DNA of 29,230 bases, taken from positions 1 through 29,230 of the IMG/VR virus record IMGVR_UViG_3300030329_000507, one strand, 5' to 3'. Shown piece after piece: positions 15,193 to 23,079 of the stretch. Position 1 is the first letter of the stretch. Each line of letters starts with the position of its first letter. This DNA comes from a virus. A program made the position numbers and the translations under genes. Under the pieces are notes generated by a model, which had not been told where the DNA came from, ran no database searches, and worked only from the letters and a program-made list of their open reading frames with translations.

Positions 15193-16293
15193 TTACCACG
15201 CTGATTGTGATTCACCATTAAATACTGACAACTGCAACGCTTCGTTGGTATCTGAAGCACCAGTCGTAACACCTTCAAATGCTAAAGAATGGAATATTCC
15301 GTTCTCAGATATATCTTGTGCTGGATCACCAGTATATTGAACATTCATCGCAATATTTGCTTCACCTACAGAAGATACAGTTCCATCACCAATATTTAGT
15401 GCTATTGCAAGTGTATCTCCATCAAGGAAATCTTGAATAACATTTTCACCAGCACCATAGTCTGCATTTGCATCATATTTAATAGTCATACTTCCAGTTA
15501 CTGTTAATTCAGGTATAGAATATGCTTCTGCATCACCATTTGAATTAAAACCAACTCTATTTACTCCATTAGATATACTTACACTAAAGTTCTTTAATAC
15601 TACGTCCATATTAGCACCATCAACAGTTAGTGTCTTTGTAGATAAATCACCCACATTGTAATAACCAGTAGTTTCAGGAGCTACCCAAGAGCCATCAAAA
15701 GTCTGCTCTAATACACTTCCAGTAGATACTGGATTTGAGAAGCCACTAAAATAGTTACCACTCATAGTCATAAAGCCACCATTAGTTCCATAATCCATCG
15801 ATAATGTAAGATCAGAACACATTACTCCAGTTACTTTAATTCCTTCTGCAGCTGCTGGATAATAAGCTAGATTTACTGTATGTGGAATATTGTTAGTTAA
15901 TCCACCACCTATAGATGATATGTGAGTTCCTTGACCACCAATTTCTGTTAAGTGAACATAACTTCCTGATTCACTATGTTCTTGTGCTACAAGAGCAAGA
16001 TGTTGTGCTAATAACTTTGGAGTAGCAATCATCTCAAAAGGCATTGTTATTGTTCCACCTCTTGTATTAAGAATTGTATCGTTAGCGTGTTTTACTAATC
16101 CTCTACCTGATAATAACCTAGATTCCCTTGTTACATTAAATGTTGGTTTAGTTGGCTGAACGATTGGTAGCTGTCTATAAGCAGTTCCATCTGCTCCACT
16201 ACTATCTAATCCAACTCCGAAGTTCCCATCTGTTTCTGCTTTTATACCAACTTTTACATTACTTATGGGAAGGTTTGTTGTGCTAATAGCCAT
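15193..16293 (-). CDS. Major tail tube protein
   Basis: A 366-residue protein immediately before the tail assembly chaperones, the usual place for the tube subunit. It is beta-rich with Ser/Thr/Gly-rich strands (MAISTTNLPISNVKVGIKAETDGNFG, TPKLLAQHLALVAQEHSESGSYVHL, LTLSMDYGTNGGFMTMSGNYFSGF). The phrase 'FNVTRESRLLSGRGLV...GGTITMPFEMI' is of a type seen in tail tube proteins of marine siphoviruses. A C-terminal extension beyond the tube core may be an exposed Ig-like domain (LTVTGSMTIKYDAN). ATG 16293 overlaps the end of the preceding small gene by one base. Hundreds of copies per virion are expected. Confidence 0.8.
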   Translation of the reverse strand: MAISTTNLPISNVKVGIKAETDGNFGVGLDSSGADGTAYRQLPIVQPTKPTFNVTRESRLLSGRGLVKHANDTILNTRGGTITMPFEMIATPKLLAQHLALVAQEHSESGSYVHLTEIGGQGTHISSIGGGLTNNIPHTVNLAYYPAAAEGIKVTGVMCSDLTLSMDYGTNGGFMTMSGNYFSGFSNPVSTGSVLEQTFDGSWVAPETTGYYNVGDLSTKTLTVDGANMDVVLKNFSVSISNGVNRVGFNSNGDAEAYSIPELTVTGSMTIKYDANADYGAGENVIQDFLDGDTLAIALNIGDGTVSSVGEANIAMNVQYTGDPAQDISENGIFHSLAFEGVTTGASDTNEALQLSVFNGESQSAW

Positions 16294-16475
16294 TATTTAT
16301 CTCCCTTTTTTTTATCTATTGTTGTTACCAATCCCATAGATTGCATCTCTAATGCAACTTCTTTCGGCAACGCTATTGTTTTACCATCTTTTAAATCATC
16401 AAATTCTTTTGATGTGCAAGGCATACCAACTGAACTGAATTTTTGTAATTTATCTACTAAAGGTTTTACATTCAT
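16293..16475 (-). CDS. Small tail-region protein
   Basis: A 60-residue protein (MNVKPLVDKLQKFSSVGMPCTSK...). I choose ATG 16475 because AGGAG lies 6 bases upstream; the longer frame to 16511 lies inside the preceding gene and has no such site. The protein is mostly helical with a Lys-rich tail ending DKKKGDK. It lies between the tail terminator-like gene and the tail tube gene. No family recognised; it is a candidate minor tail or completion factor. Confidence 0.6.
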   Translation of the reverse strand: MNVKPLVDKLQKFSSVGMPCTSKEFDDLKDGKTIALPKEVALEMQSMGLVTTIDKKKGDK

Positions 16476-16483
16476 ACTTTCTC

Positions 16484-16921
16484 CTAAGCTACATTTCCTA
16501 AATGTTTGCAATTAAAACTCATTGTTACTACATACTTTTCTTCTTCTTCCTCTGTATTATATTCTGTTGTTTCTATCTTACAATCATAGGCTTTGGAAGA
16601 ATCTGATAACTCCATTGTGATATTATCGTGAATAAGTGCTTCTATTCTAGCTACAACGCGAAGAACATTATCAAGAGCTACTTTTTCTATATCTTTTTTA
16701 CCACTATAATACAAGAAATTAATGTTATACTCTCTAGTTTCAGAGAAAGAAGCATATTCAAGCAATGAATTTCTTATCGGATCTAATCGTAGATACTGAC
16801 TACTAACATTTTTAGTATCGTGTCCAACGTATATTGGTAATGTGTTCCCAAACTCTGTTCTTAATATATTCTTTAATTTATCGAGTATATTCTTAAAATT
16901 ATTTTTAGGAGTTATCGGCAT
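16484..16921 (-). CDS. Putative tail terminator / tail completion protein
   Basis: A 145-residue protein (MPITPKNNFKNILDKLKNILRTEFG...) with an N-terminal helix, then alternating beta/alpha (LPIYVGHDTKNVSSQYLRLDP, REYNINFLYYSGKK, KIETTEYNTEEEEEKYVVTMSFNCKHLG). This fold pattern and the position between the head-tail adaptor and the tail tube gene are those of tail terminator proteins (lambda gpU type), which cap the tube at the head end. The call is by position and predicted fold, not by a diagnostic motif. It shares one base with the stop codon of the adaptor gene. Confidence 0.6.
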   Translation of the reverse strand: MPITPKNNFKNILDKLKNILRTEFGNTLPIYVGHDTKNVSSQYLRLDPIRNSLLEYASFSETREYNINFLYYSGKKDIEKVALDNVLRVVARIEALIHDNITMELSDSSKAYDCKIETTEYNTEEEEEKYVVTMSFNCKHLGNVA

Positions 16922-17919
16922 TAGTAGCTATATCCTCGTCTAGTTAAATCAATAGCACTTGATTGTGCATTTGTTATTTCTCTACTAGCACTTGCTACTT
17001 CAATTTCCCAATAGTCATTCTGTGTCATTGATGCACCTTGAAACCTTACCATTAATCCACCTAATCCATTTAACTCTTGTAGTCCACCAGTAACCAGTTC
17101 TGCATCAGATTCTTGACCGAATATCTTATCATTACCATAATACTCTACTTTTACTTCTGCAACACCATAAGCACCAGTCGTTGTGCAAGTTATTTTTAAT
17201 AAATCATATGCTTCACCTACATATTGTCCATCAGTTTCCACTATATCCATACTTCCTGAAACACTTTTATTATTAATTGCACCTTGTCTATCTTTTGCAT
17301 CAACCTCATAAGATAACTTAAATTCACCAGCATTTAGCCTATCTACTATTCCAGTTCTTTCTGCATTTGTTACTTGTGAATAGTAATAATCAGCTTCTTC
17401 TGTTTGACCTTCAGCTCTTAATATGTTTGCGACACAAATGTACGATGTCATCTTAATTACGATTGCATCATATTCTTTAGCTTGGGTATTTGACGCTGTA
17501 TTTTGGTCTATTTGAGCAACTTTAGGTAATGGGGTAGCATATCTACCATCTAGTAAATTATTTAGCTCCATTGAAGCGTTTACTAGCATTTGGTCAAAAT
17601 AAGTAGCATTGTCAATACCACCTTCCATTAATAAATCTATTGGATTAGAAGCATCGTTAAAATAATAAATAGTATCTAAAGCACTATCATAATACCATTC
17701 ACCATTAACATTTACTACACCACTATTAGCTTCTGCATCTCCTAAATCCTCTCCATTAACGAATAATTGAGTAACTAGGCCTGAATTTCTTGCTAGATAT
17801 AGATTAGATGTTCCAGTCGTTTCCCAACCTAGAATCTGTCTTTTCGCATCGTAAGATGAGAAGTTAGGATAATACATCTCAAGATCACTTTGACTTGCAT
17901 ATTTAAAATCAGTAGCCAT
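16921..17919 (-). CDS. Head-tail connector/adaptor protein
   Basis: A 332-residue protein beginning ATDFKYASQSDLEMYYPNFSSYD, the 'Y.(t/s)..DL...y' start of adaptor proteins such as Mu gp36 (DUF1320) and gp6-type connectors. The helical core follows, with an insert (about 30-100) rich in Asn, Gly and Tyr (VNGEDLGDAEANSGVVNVNGEWYY) that ordinary adaptors lack. Another beta-rich insert (about 205-310) precedes a return to the helical end (TNAQSSAIDLTRRGYSY). The family members are about 110-150 residues, so this one is expanded by two beta domains, possibly exposed on the neck. It should dock between portal and tail terminator. Confidence 0.65.
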   Translation of the reverse strand: MATDFKYASQSDLEMYYPNFSSYDAKRQILGWETTGTSNLYLARNSGLVTQLFVNGEDLGDAEANSGVVNVNGEWYYDSALDTIYYFNDASNPIDLLMEGGIDNATYFDQMLVNASMELNNLLDGRYATPLPKVAQIDQNTASNTQAKEYDAIVIKMTSYICVANILRAEGQTEEADYYYSQVTNAERTGIVDRLNAGEFKLSYEVDAKDRQGAINNKSVSGSMDIVETDGQYVGEAYDLLKITCTTTGAYGVAEVKVEYYGNDKIFGQESDAELVTGGLQELNGLGGLMVRFQGASMTQNDYWEIEVASASREITNAQSSAIDLTRRGYSY

Positions 17920-17922
17920 TTA

Positions 17923-18024
17923 TTATTTCCTTTTTCTTCTAGTCATTCTTTTTCTTTTAATTTTACCTAGTTTTAGTTTAGGTCTACCAACTTTTCTTCC
18001 GTATGTTCCTTTACCTTTAGGCAT
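17923..18024 (-). CDS. Arg/Lys-rich 33-residue peptide with AT-hook-like motif
   Basis: A short frame in the 114-base gap between the 522-residue structural gene and the connector gene, starting at ATG 18024 with AAGGAG about 7 bases upstream and ending 3 bases before the next start. It reads MPKGKGTYGRKVGRPKLKLG followed by KIKRKRMTRRKRK: 17 of 33 residues are Lys or Arg. GRP flanked by basic residues resembles the AT-hook that inserts into the minor groove of AT-rich DNA. Similar 'MPKGKGTYG.KVGRP' peptides are, from memory, frequent in marine siphovirus structural modules. It could bind DNA in the capsid or during packaging. Confidence 0.7.
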   Translation of the reverse strand: MPKGKGTYGRKVGRPKLKLGKIKRKRMTRRKRK

Positions 18025-18033
18025 ATATTCTCC

Positions 18034-19602
18034 TTAATAAGTTGTTACTGTTAATACTGCTTCACATTTTTGTTGTGGTGTATTACCAAATACTTGTTTC
18101 AATGAATTAGCTCTATCAGAATCTGATGAATTTAATTTACCACTAAATGGACTTGTATGTAATACACTAACCACAAACTCTGCATTAGGTCTTTCTGGTA
18201 TAGTCCAAGAATGCGCTCCAGTTTCATAATTAATCTCTCCGACTACTCTATCATTTCTCCAGATTAAATTACCTCTACCATCATCTCTGATGAATATATT
18301 TTTATATGATGAGGCATTTGTAACTGGATCATATACTAAGTCTGTTTCTAATTGAGCATCATAAGATGTAAATGCTGATGGGATTCTACCAGTACCTAGA
18401 AATTCTGCTGTTCCACTACTACCAGCTCCAATCGCTATTGCAGATGTAGATAAATAAGAGCCACTCCTAAACACTATATCTCCATTCTCTAATCCTACCG
18501 TAACTTTCTTTTCAAATAAATTACCAGATGTGTAATATTGAGTATCTAGCGCATCTTGTATCTTTGCGATAATTCCAGTAGAGCCACCAAACTTAGTATT
18601 ACTTGAATCCACTGTAAATGTTAGATTATCAAATGTTGTTCCACCATCTACAGTAATATCAAACTCGTATGCAGTAGAAGCAGTAAGCCCACTCTCTGTA
18701 TTTGCAGTTATGTCTGATAACCCAGCTACTGCATATCCAGCATCATAGAATTGAATTGCTACACTACCAGCAGTTATTCCTGATTTAGCAATAAGAGCTC
18801 TACCATATCCAAAAAAATTCATTGCTTTCCATCTACCTTGAGAATCTGACTGAGCAGTTGAGTATTTATCGTATTTATGATGTGCATTGAAAAATGGGAA
18901 TCTTACTGGATCATCATCATCAGTATTTGAGGTAGCTGTTGAGCCATAAAGACCTCGTTTTACAGTTAAAGTATTATTGGCTAAATCTGATTTATTTCCA
19001 ATAGCAGTCACTTCCATTATTTCATCTCTAATCCGTATTAAATCACCAACTCTAAATAAATTAGCTGTATTACTGACTTCATCAGTATATGGCTCTAAAT
19101 ATACTGTTGTATTTGTTGCACTACCATCAACATTATCAGTAGCTGTGGTATCATCTGTATCTGCTGTGCTATCTGTATATTCATTTGAATTAGGTGCTAC
19201 CCCTGTTACAGCAGTTCCATCATATTGTGCATTATCTGCTGTAATTATCGCTCTTGTCGCTGGAATAATAATTTCCTCATCAGGATTTAATAAATATTGA
19301 ACATATTGAACTGCCTCATCTACCTGATCTTCTCCATCATACATTGTGTATGCAAAAATAGCATTAGCTGATACATTACCATCATTCTTAACACTAACTG
19401 CATTAATTTGGCTTGTTGATGTTGCCGATTCACTAGCTGCTGCTATATCTAATAACAAGGTATTATCATCAGCACTATATGTAACTGATGTTCTTTTTTT
19501 ATCTACTGGTTTCGCATAATCAACTTTTTTTGTCCTTTGCCCTTCAAAGCCACCTGATGCTCCGTAAGTTGTTGTTGCGCCTGAATCTGCTCCTACTCCC
19601 AT
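18034..19602 (-). CDS. Large structural protein (neck/whisker or fibre candidate)
   Basis: A 522-residue, Asp/Ser/Thr-rich protein (MGVGADSGATTTYGASGGFEGQRTKK...) made of beta-rich segments. A Thr/Asp-rich linker lies near 145-165, and a domain near 175-215 has RVGDLIRIRDEIMEVTAIG...LTVKRGLYGST, a phrase seen in phage structural proteins that bind other virion parts. Its C-terminal portion (ELETDLVYDPVTNASSYKNIFIRDDGRG...NAEFVVSVLHTSPFSGKL) is again beta-rich. It lies between two fibre-like genes and the connector module. It is probably a virion component at the neck or an external fibre. AGGAG precedes ATG 19602. Confidence 0.6.
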   Translation of the reverse strand: MGVGADSGATTTYGASGGFEGQRTKKVDYAKPVDKKRTSVTYSADDNTLLLDIAAASESATSTSQINAVSVKNDGNVSANAIFAYTMYDGEDQVDEAVQYVQYLLNPDEEIIIPATRAIITADNAQYDGTAVTGVAPNSNEYTDSTADTDDTTATDNVDGSATNTTVYLEPYTDEVSNTANLFRVGDLIRIRDEIMEVTAIGNKSDLANNTLTVKRGLYGSTATSNTDDDDPVRFPFFNAHHKYDKYSTAQSDSQGRWKAMNFFGYGRALIAKSGITAGSVAIQFYDAGYAVAGLSDITANTESGLTASTAYEFDITVDGGTTFDNLTFTVDSSNTKFGGSTGIIAKIQDALDTQYYTSGNLFEKKVTVGLENGDIVFRSGSYLSTSAIAIGAGSSGTAEFLGTGRIPSAFTSYDAQLETDLVYDPVTNASSYKNIFIRDDGRGNLIWRNDRVVGEINYETGAHSWTIPERPNAEFVVSVLHTSPFSGKLNSSDSDRANSLKQVFGNTPQQKCEAVLTVTTY

Positions 19603-19612
19603 AATTTTACTC

Positions 19613-20401
19613 CTAAGTTAAATGATATTTTACTGTTATACTGATTGAATAGTCTGAATTAATACTATCCGACCTAAAAAATGCTAATATTACTTTCCCT
19701 GATGCGACTGCTGCACTATCTACTGTCCAGCTACTTAAATACGCTTGTTCACTTCCAGCGTTAGTAACATCGCTGTTATGTGCTAATAATGTTCCGTTTG
19801 TTAATGCAGATGTAGAGCCACTTGTAAAGTCGTAACTAAATAAGTGCATACGAGTTGTATCTCCAGTCGCAGCATCTGCACCCTCAATAGATGTAACTGA
19901 ATCAATGCTTATTGCATCTGGAATATACCACAACAAAGAAACTAAGTCCGATGCTCTTTCTCTAGTAGAATCTGATGTTGTAAAAGATGTATCTGGATCT
20001 GTTGAAGTTCCACATCTAGGTATTGTTGTTGCATTAGCATAATTTGCAGAGCCAAATGGTAGTGGGTGATGTGTATTAGCTACAAATACTCCAGATTCTA
20101 CATTCCCTATTGCAAATGTTGCATATTGTGTATTTACATTATTTCCTGATGCAACTACTAATTGATTTGTAGTATCTACTGCAAGTACAGCAGTTCCATC
20201 AACTGCTCTTACTCTTAAGGCTGTTGTAGTATCATCGTTCTGTGGTCTAACCACTAAGCTGTCATCTGATAAAAAAGCACAAGACGGAGTGCCTTCTCCA
20301 TCTTTAATATTTCTTGTTGTTGTATCTACACCATTATTTGAATTATCTACTTGCAGTAAATCTTTATATGTATTTGCTAATGTTTTTCCAGTTAAACTCA
20401 T
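19613..20401 (-). CDS. Fibre-like structural protein
   Basis: A 262-residue protein starting MSLTGKTLANTYKDLLQVDN, followed by DGEGTPSCAFLSDDSLVVRPQNDDTTTALRV. This is an N-terminal pattern that recurs in fibre or decoration proteins of uncultured marine phages and resembles repeats that trimerise through beta structure. The second half is a Ser/Thr/Asp-rich beta domain ending SISITVKYHLT. The neighbouring upstream gene also ends in a strand of the same kind (VTVVIKWDLT). No chaperone or peptidase domain is seen. It is expected on the virion surface, perhaps for receptor contact. The Shine-Dalgarno AGGAG precedes ATG 20401 by 5 bases. Confidence 0.6.
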   Translation of the reverse strand: MSLTGKTLANTYKDLLQVDNSNNGVDTTTRNIKDGEGTPSCAFLSDDSLVVRPQNDDTTTALRVRAVDGTAVLAVDTTNQLVVASGNNVNTQYATFAIGNVESGVFVANTHHPLPFGSANYANATTIPRCGTSTDPDTSFTTSDSTRERASDLVSLLWYIPDAISIDSVTSIEGADAATGDTTRMHLFSYDFTSGSTSALTNGTLLAHNSDVTNAGSEQAYLSSWTVDSAAVASGKVILAFFRSDSINSDYSISITVKYHLT

Positions 20402-20408
20402 TGTTCTC

Positions 20409-21038
20409 CTAAGTTAAATCCCATTTAATCACTACTGTTACATTTGTATCGTATGGTGCTGATGGGTGAGTTATTTTAAAAGCATATATTTTACCTTTAG
20501 TAAGCGTATTTGACGATAAGTTGTTTATGTCAAAAGTATGAGTAGTATCATCTGCTATATCTACTGCTTCTGTTAAAGAGGTAGCTGCACTTGAATTTGG
20601 TACTTCTGTTCCATCTGCTGATTCGTGTATTCCGAATATAGTATCACCATTTTGTGCTATCTCAGTTCTCCACATAACCTTATGTACGCTACCATTATAT
20701 GGTGCAACAAAAGCAACAAACTCATTAGATGAAGATGTAGAAGTTTTCTCTATAACATAGCCATTAATAGGAATAAAATTACCAGTTGCACTACCATAAT
20801 ACCCACAATTAATAAATTGATATGTAAACGAATCTACATACTTTTTATTGGCGATATGATCTTCTTGTGTTGGAGATTTTTCTACAAATACTTCATTATC
20901 TGATAACAATAATCCTGTAACATCATCACCAATCTTAACTGGTTTTTTATCAGAAGATAATCTATTGTCTAATCGTAGATTACTACTATCTTGATAAATA
21001 CGAGCATTACTAGTTGTTCTATTACTACTATAAGCCAT
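20409..21038 (-). CDS. Fibre-like structural protein
   Basis: A 209-residue protein. Residues about 1-70 (SSNRTTSNARIYQDSSNLRLDNRLSS ... IANKKYVDSF) look like the N-terminal part of phage fibre proteins in which 'ANKKYVD' marks the end of a repeated beta-triple helix. The remainder is a globular beta domain (VAFVAPYNGSVHKVMWRTE ... NVTVVIKWDLT). Its ATG 21038 shares one base with the stop of the coiled-coil gene upstream. It lies next to the lysis genes and is followed by a second fibre-like gene. A trimeric head fibre, neck whisker or side tail fibre are all possible. Confidence 0.6.
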   Translation of the reverse strand: MAYSSNRTTSNARIYQDSSNLRLDNRLSSDKKPVKIGDDVTGLLLSDNEVFVEKSPTQEDHIANKKYVDSFTYQFINCGYYGSATGNFIPINGYVIEKTSTSSSNEFVAFVAPYNGSVHKVMWRTEIAQNGDTIFGIHESADGTEVPNSSAATSLTEAVDIADDTTHTFDINNLSSNTLTKGKIYAFKITHPSAPYDTNVTVVIKWDLT

Positions 21039-21274
21039 TAATCGTCATACCATTTCTTGTCTTTCTTTCTATTAGCTTTACTATCCATCTGTTTAATCTT
21101 ATTCTTCATAAAAATAAGTTCATCTTTAATCTTATCAATAGCAATGTTATTCTCATTAGGTTCTTCTACATACTTTTTAAGAGGTATAATATCGTTTTTT
21201 ACGCTAGATAATTTCTTAGTAACCTCTTTAATTACTAATGGTAATAACTTTGATAAAATCTTATTTATTATCAC
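21038..21274 (-). CDS. Small coiled-coil protein
   Basis: A 78-residue protein starting at GTG 21274 (14 bases inside the end of the upstream gene), with an amphipathic N-terminal helix (NKILSKLLPLVIKEVTKKLSS) followed by a long charged helix (DKIKDELIFMKNKIKQMDSKANRKKDKK). It may associate with a membrane through the first helix. It lies in the lysis region, so an accessory to the holin or endolysin is possible, but there is no diagnostic motif. Confidence 0.55.
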   Translation of the reverse strand: MIINKILSKLLPLVIKEVTKKLSSVKNDIIPLKKYVEEPNENNIAIDKIKDELIFMKNKIKQMDSKANRKKDKKWYDD

Positions 21275-21539
21275 TTCTTAAGCCTTTAATCAAACCTCTT
21301 ACAACTGATCCGAATACATTGTCAATCATATCTATTAGCCACGTTTCTACAACTCCCCAATGCTTCTTTGACCAACTCCATCTTGATAGATTCAATGTGC
21401 ATATTCTACCTAATGATTCAAAAGTCTTTTCTACTACTGCACAAATCTTTTCATTTGGAATCATTTTTAAAATAGTCAATGCTACGCCACCAGTTCCTAC
21501 TGTTGCTATAGTTGTTATATTATTTAATAAAAAATCCAT
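21261..21539 (-). CDS. Candidate holin-like membrane protein
   Basis: A 92-residue protein with an N-terminal moderately hydrophobic segment (ITTIATVGTGGVALTILKMI, residues 8-27) and a later amphipathic stretch (WLIDMIDNVFGSVVRGLIKGL, 67-87). It lies two genes after the endolysin. Size, one or two membrane-prone helices and location fit a holin or an antiholin, but holins lack conserved motifs. The adjacent 130-residue MscS-like protein is a competing candidate. It starts at ATG 21539, two bases after the preceding stop. Confidence 0.5.
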   Translation of the reverse strand: MDFLLNNITTIATVGTGGVALTILKMIPNEKICAVVEKTFESLGRICTLNLSRWSWSKKHWGVVETWLIDMIDNVFGSVVRGLIKGLRSDNK

Positions 21540-21541
21540 TC

Positions 21542-21934
21542 TTACTCCTTATATCCATTTTTTTTAAACCCACTTATATCAATATTTTCCATAGGTCTTG
21601 TCATTGTATAATCTTTAATCTTACTATTTTGTATTTCTAAATCCTCGCCACCACTAATATATGGTGTTCCATCTTCATTGTGAGATACGTTATAAACCAC
21701 GATAGAACACTTGAACAAACCAACTCTTACAATGCGACCAGCATATTTCTTTCCCTCGATCCAAATATAAATCACATCGCCAACGTTGATTGCATTTCCC
21801 CAGAATATCTTTACAGATTCTACTAAACCTTCTAACGTACTCCTGAATAGCATCGCTACGAATCCTACCAAGAATAGCCACCCATAACTTCCAATTAAGT
21901 TCGTTCCAATCTCTTTTAATTGTTCTTCTCCCAT
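21542..21934 (-). CDS. Short MscS-like membrane protein
   Basis: A 130-residue protein with one membrane helix (about 13-32, IGSYGWLFLVGFVAMLFRST) followed by ESVKIFWGNAINVGDVIYIWIEGKKYAGRIVRVGL and ending the domain with ISGGEDLEIQNSKIKDYT. This resembles the pore-helix to beta-domain part of mechanosensitive channels of the MscS family (a 'vGD.i.i.g..G.V..i' strand pattern, then 'v.ipNskl'). MscS itself is about 286 residues with three helices; here only the last helix and beta domain remain. Its position beside the M15 endolysin suggests a pore role in lysis, or osmotic protection of the infected cell. Function is inferred. Confidence 0.55.
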   Translation of the reverse strand: MGEEQLKEIGTNLIGSYGWLFLVGFVAMLFRSTLEGLVESVKIFWGNAINVGDVIYIWIEGKKYAGRIVRVGLFKCSIVVYNVSHNEDGTPYISGGEDLEIQNSKIKDYTMTRPMENIDISGFKKNGYKE

Positions 21935-21939
21935 TCACT

Positions 21940-22182
21940 CTACATTTCCATTATCAAAGATTCTAGCTTATCAAAGCGTTCTTCCATCATTGTTTCTATC
22001 TTACCTACGCTTATTTCTAAGTCTTGAATATCTTCCTGATTCTTATTTATTTTCTTTTGGCTCTGTATTATGTCTTTTTCAAAAGATTCCATCTTATTTG
22101 ATGTTACACCTTGAGTATAAATAAAAGTGCCTAGAATCGTTAATATTGTTAATGCAGTTCCAATTAAGTTCTTATCAATCAT
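21940..22182 (-). CDS. Membrane-anchored coiled-coil protein (spanin/holin-accessory candidate)
   Basis: An 80-residue protein with an N-terminal membrane helix (LIGTALTILTILGTFIYTQ, residues about 6-24) and a long coiled coil to the end (MESFEKDIIQSQKKINKNQEDIQDLEISVGK...). I choose ATG 22182 because GAGG lies 8 bases upstream; the longer frame from 22212 would lie inside the endolysin gene. The topology is that of an inner-membrane spanin subunit or a small lysis regulator. No lipoprotein partner (o-spanin) was found nested in it or nearby. It overlaps the endolysin stop by 8 bases. Confidence 0.6.
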   Translation of the reverse strand: MIDKNLIGTALTILTILGTFIYTQGVTSNKMESFEKDIIQSQKKINKNQEDIQDLEISVGKIETMMEERFDKLESLIMEM

Positions 22183-22570
22183 CTCTAACCTCAAAATGTG
22201 GGAAGTCATCAAAACGATTATCCATTACTTGAAAGTCCATATCCCAATCGCCACCCCATCTTAACTTGATGCCTTTAGCTTGTGCGATACCAAGAACAAA
22301 ACCAGCAAATAGTGTTTGTCTTTCTCTATCTTCCCAGTCTACTGGATAAGGTGTAACATCAACAGCCCTACTAGGACTACTATTATGACGACCATTAGGG
22401 AATTTAACCTTTGTCTTGCCTTCGTCATAGAGCTTATCTTGTCTTTCTTGGGAACGATGCCCCTCGAGAACTGAGCAATCCACGAATTGAATAACTTCAT
22501 TGAACACCTCTTGTAGTCTTTCATCACAAGTAGCTAATCTTTCTTTTGATCTCTTACCAAATCTAGGCAT
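22175..22570 (-). CDS. Endolysin, M15-family peptidoglycan peptidase
   Basis: A 131-residue L-alanyl-D-glutamate/D-Ala peptidase-type endolysin. Zinc ligands are visible in the expected order and spacing: His62 (GRHNSSPSRAVD), Asp71 and His125 (DFPHFEV). The characteristic 'VLEGHRSQERQDKLYDEGKTKVKFPNG' and 'IKLRWGGDWDMD' phrases of the short phage M15 enzymes are also present. It cleaves the peptide stem of peptidoglycan to release progeny. There is no signal peptide, so it needs a holin. Downstream small membrane proteins are the candidates. ATG 22570 shares one base with the stop of the preceding gene (TAATG). Confidence 0.93.
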   Translation of the reverse strand: MPRFGKRSKERLATCDERLQEVFNEVIQFVDCSVLEGHRSQERQDKLYDEGKTKVKFPNGRHNSSPSRAVDVTPYPVDWEDRERQTLFAGFVLGIAQAKGIKLRWGGDWDMDFQVMDNRFDDFPHFEVRDD

Positions 22571-23079
22571 TATTTCTTTTGTATATGAAATATCAATGTC
22601 AATGAATCAGCAGCATAAGTTGGCGTTCCATCTGCAACTATCCCCTGAACATATACAGAAGTTGAGCCAGAAGCAGCTTGTAGTAGCATCGTTGTATCTG
22701 AATCTTCTGCAACTCCACTAGCTGGTAATACTTGATGGATTTGAGCATTATCTAAAGTACTAGCTGTCCCAGCTTGGTCATCATCTAATTTAGCGAAACC
22801 TAATATATTATTCGCAACTATATCCCCATCTGCTATATTTGCTGTAGCATTTATAGTTCCAAGTGCAGTATTACCTTCTGAAAACACAAACCTCATATCG
22901 GCTGTTTGATTAGCTGTATCCAGAACGTACATACCTACTAACTTTGAACAACCACCATTTCCAATAACTGCATTTGGTATTGCTGTAGCAGTAAATAAAA
23001 CATCACCAATAGCATAAGCATTAGTGTCTAGTGTTGGTGTTACTCTTATTACTTCAAAATTGCTATAACTATTCGGCAT
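22570..23079 (-). CDS. Putative capsid decoration / head structural protein
   Basis: A 169-residue beta-rich protein (MPNSYSNFEVIRVTPTLDTNAYAIGDVLFTATAIPNAV...) with few charged residues and a C-terminal strand pattern ending LTLIFHIQKK. It is two genes after the major capsid gene. The alternation of short strands and Thr/Ala/Asn-rich loops (AIGDVLFTATAIPN, DTANQTADMRFVFSEGN) resembles head decoration or fibre proteins of marine phages. Its ATG 23079 overlaps the preceding small basic gene by 11 bases. The family is not recognised, so the call is positional. Confidence 0.55.
   Translation of the reverse strand: MPNSYSNFEVIRVTPTLDTNAYAIGDVLFTATAIPNAVIGNGGCSKLVGMYVLDTANQTADMRFVFSEGNTALGTINATANIADGDIVANNILGFAKLDDDQAGTASTLDNAQIHQVLPASGVAEDSDTTMLLQAASGSTSVYVQGIVADGTPTYAADSLTLIFHIQKK

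Noticed and set aside
21057-21567. Two plus-strand frames with membrane-like sequence in the lysis region
   Set aside because: They are tempting as antisense holins, but they are antisense to minus-strand genes with good overlaps, and no plus-strand promoter is seen.
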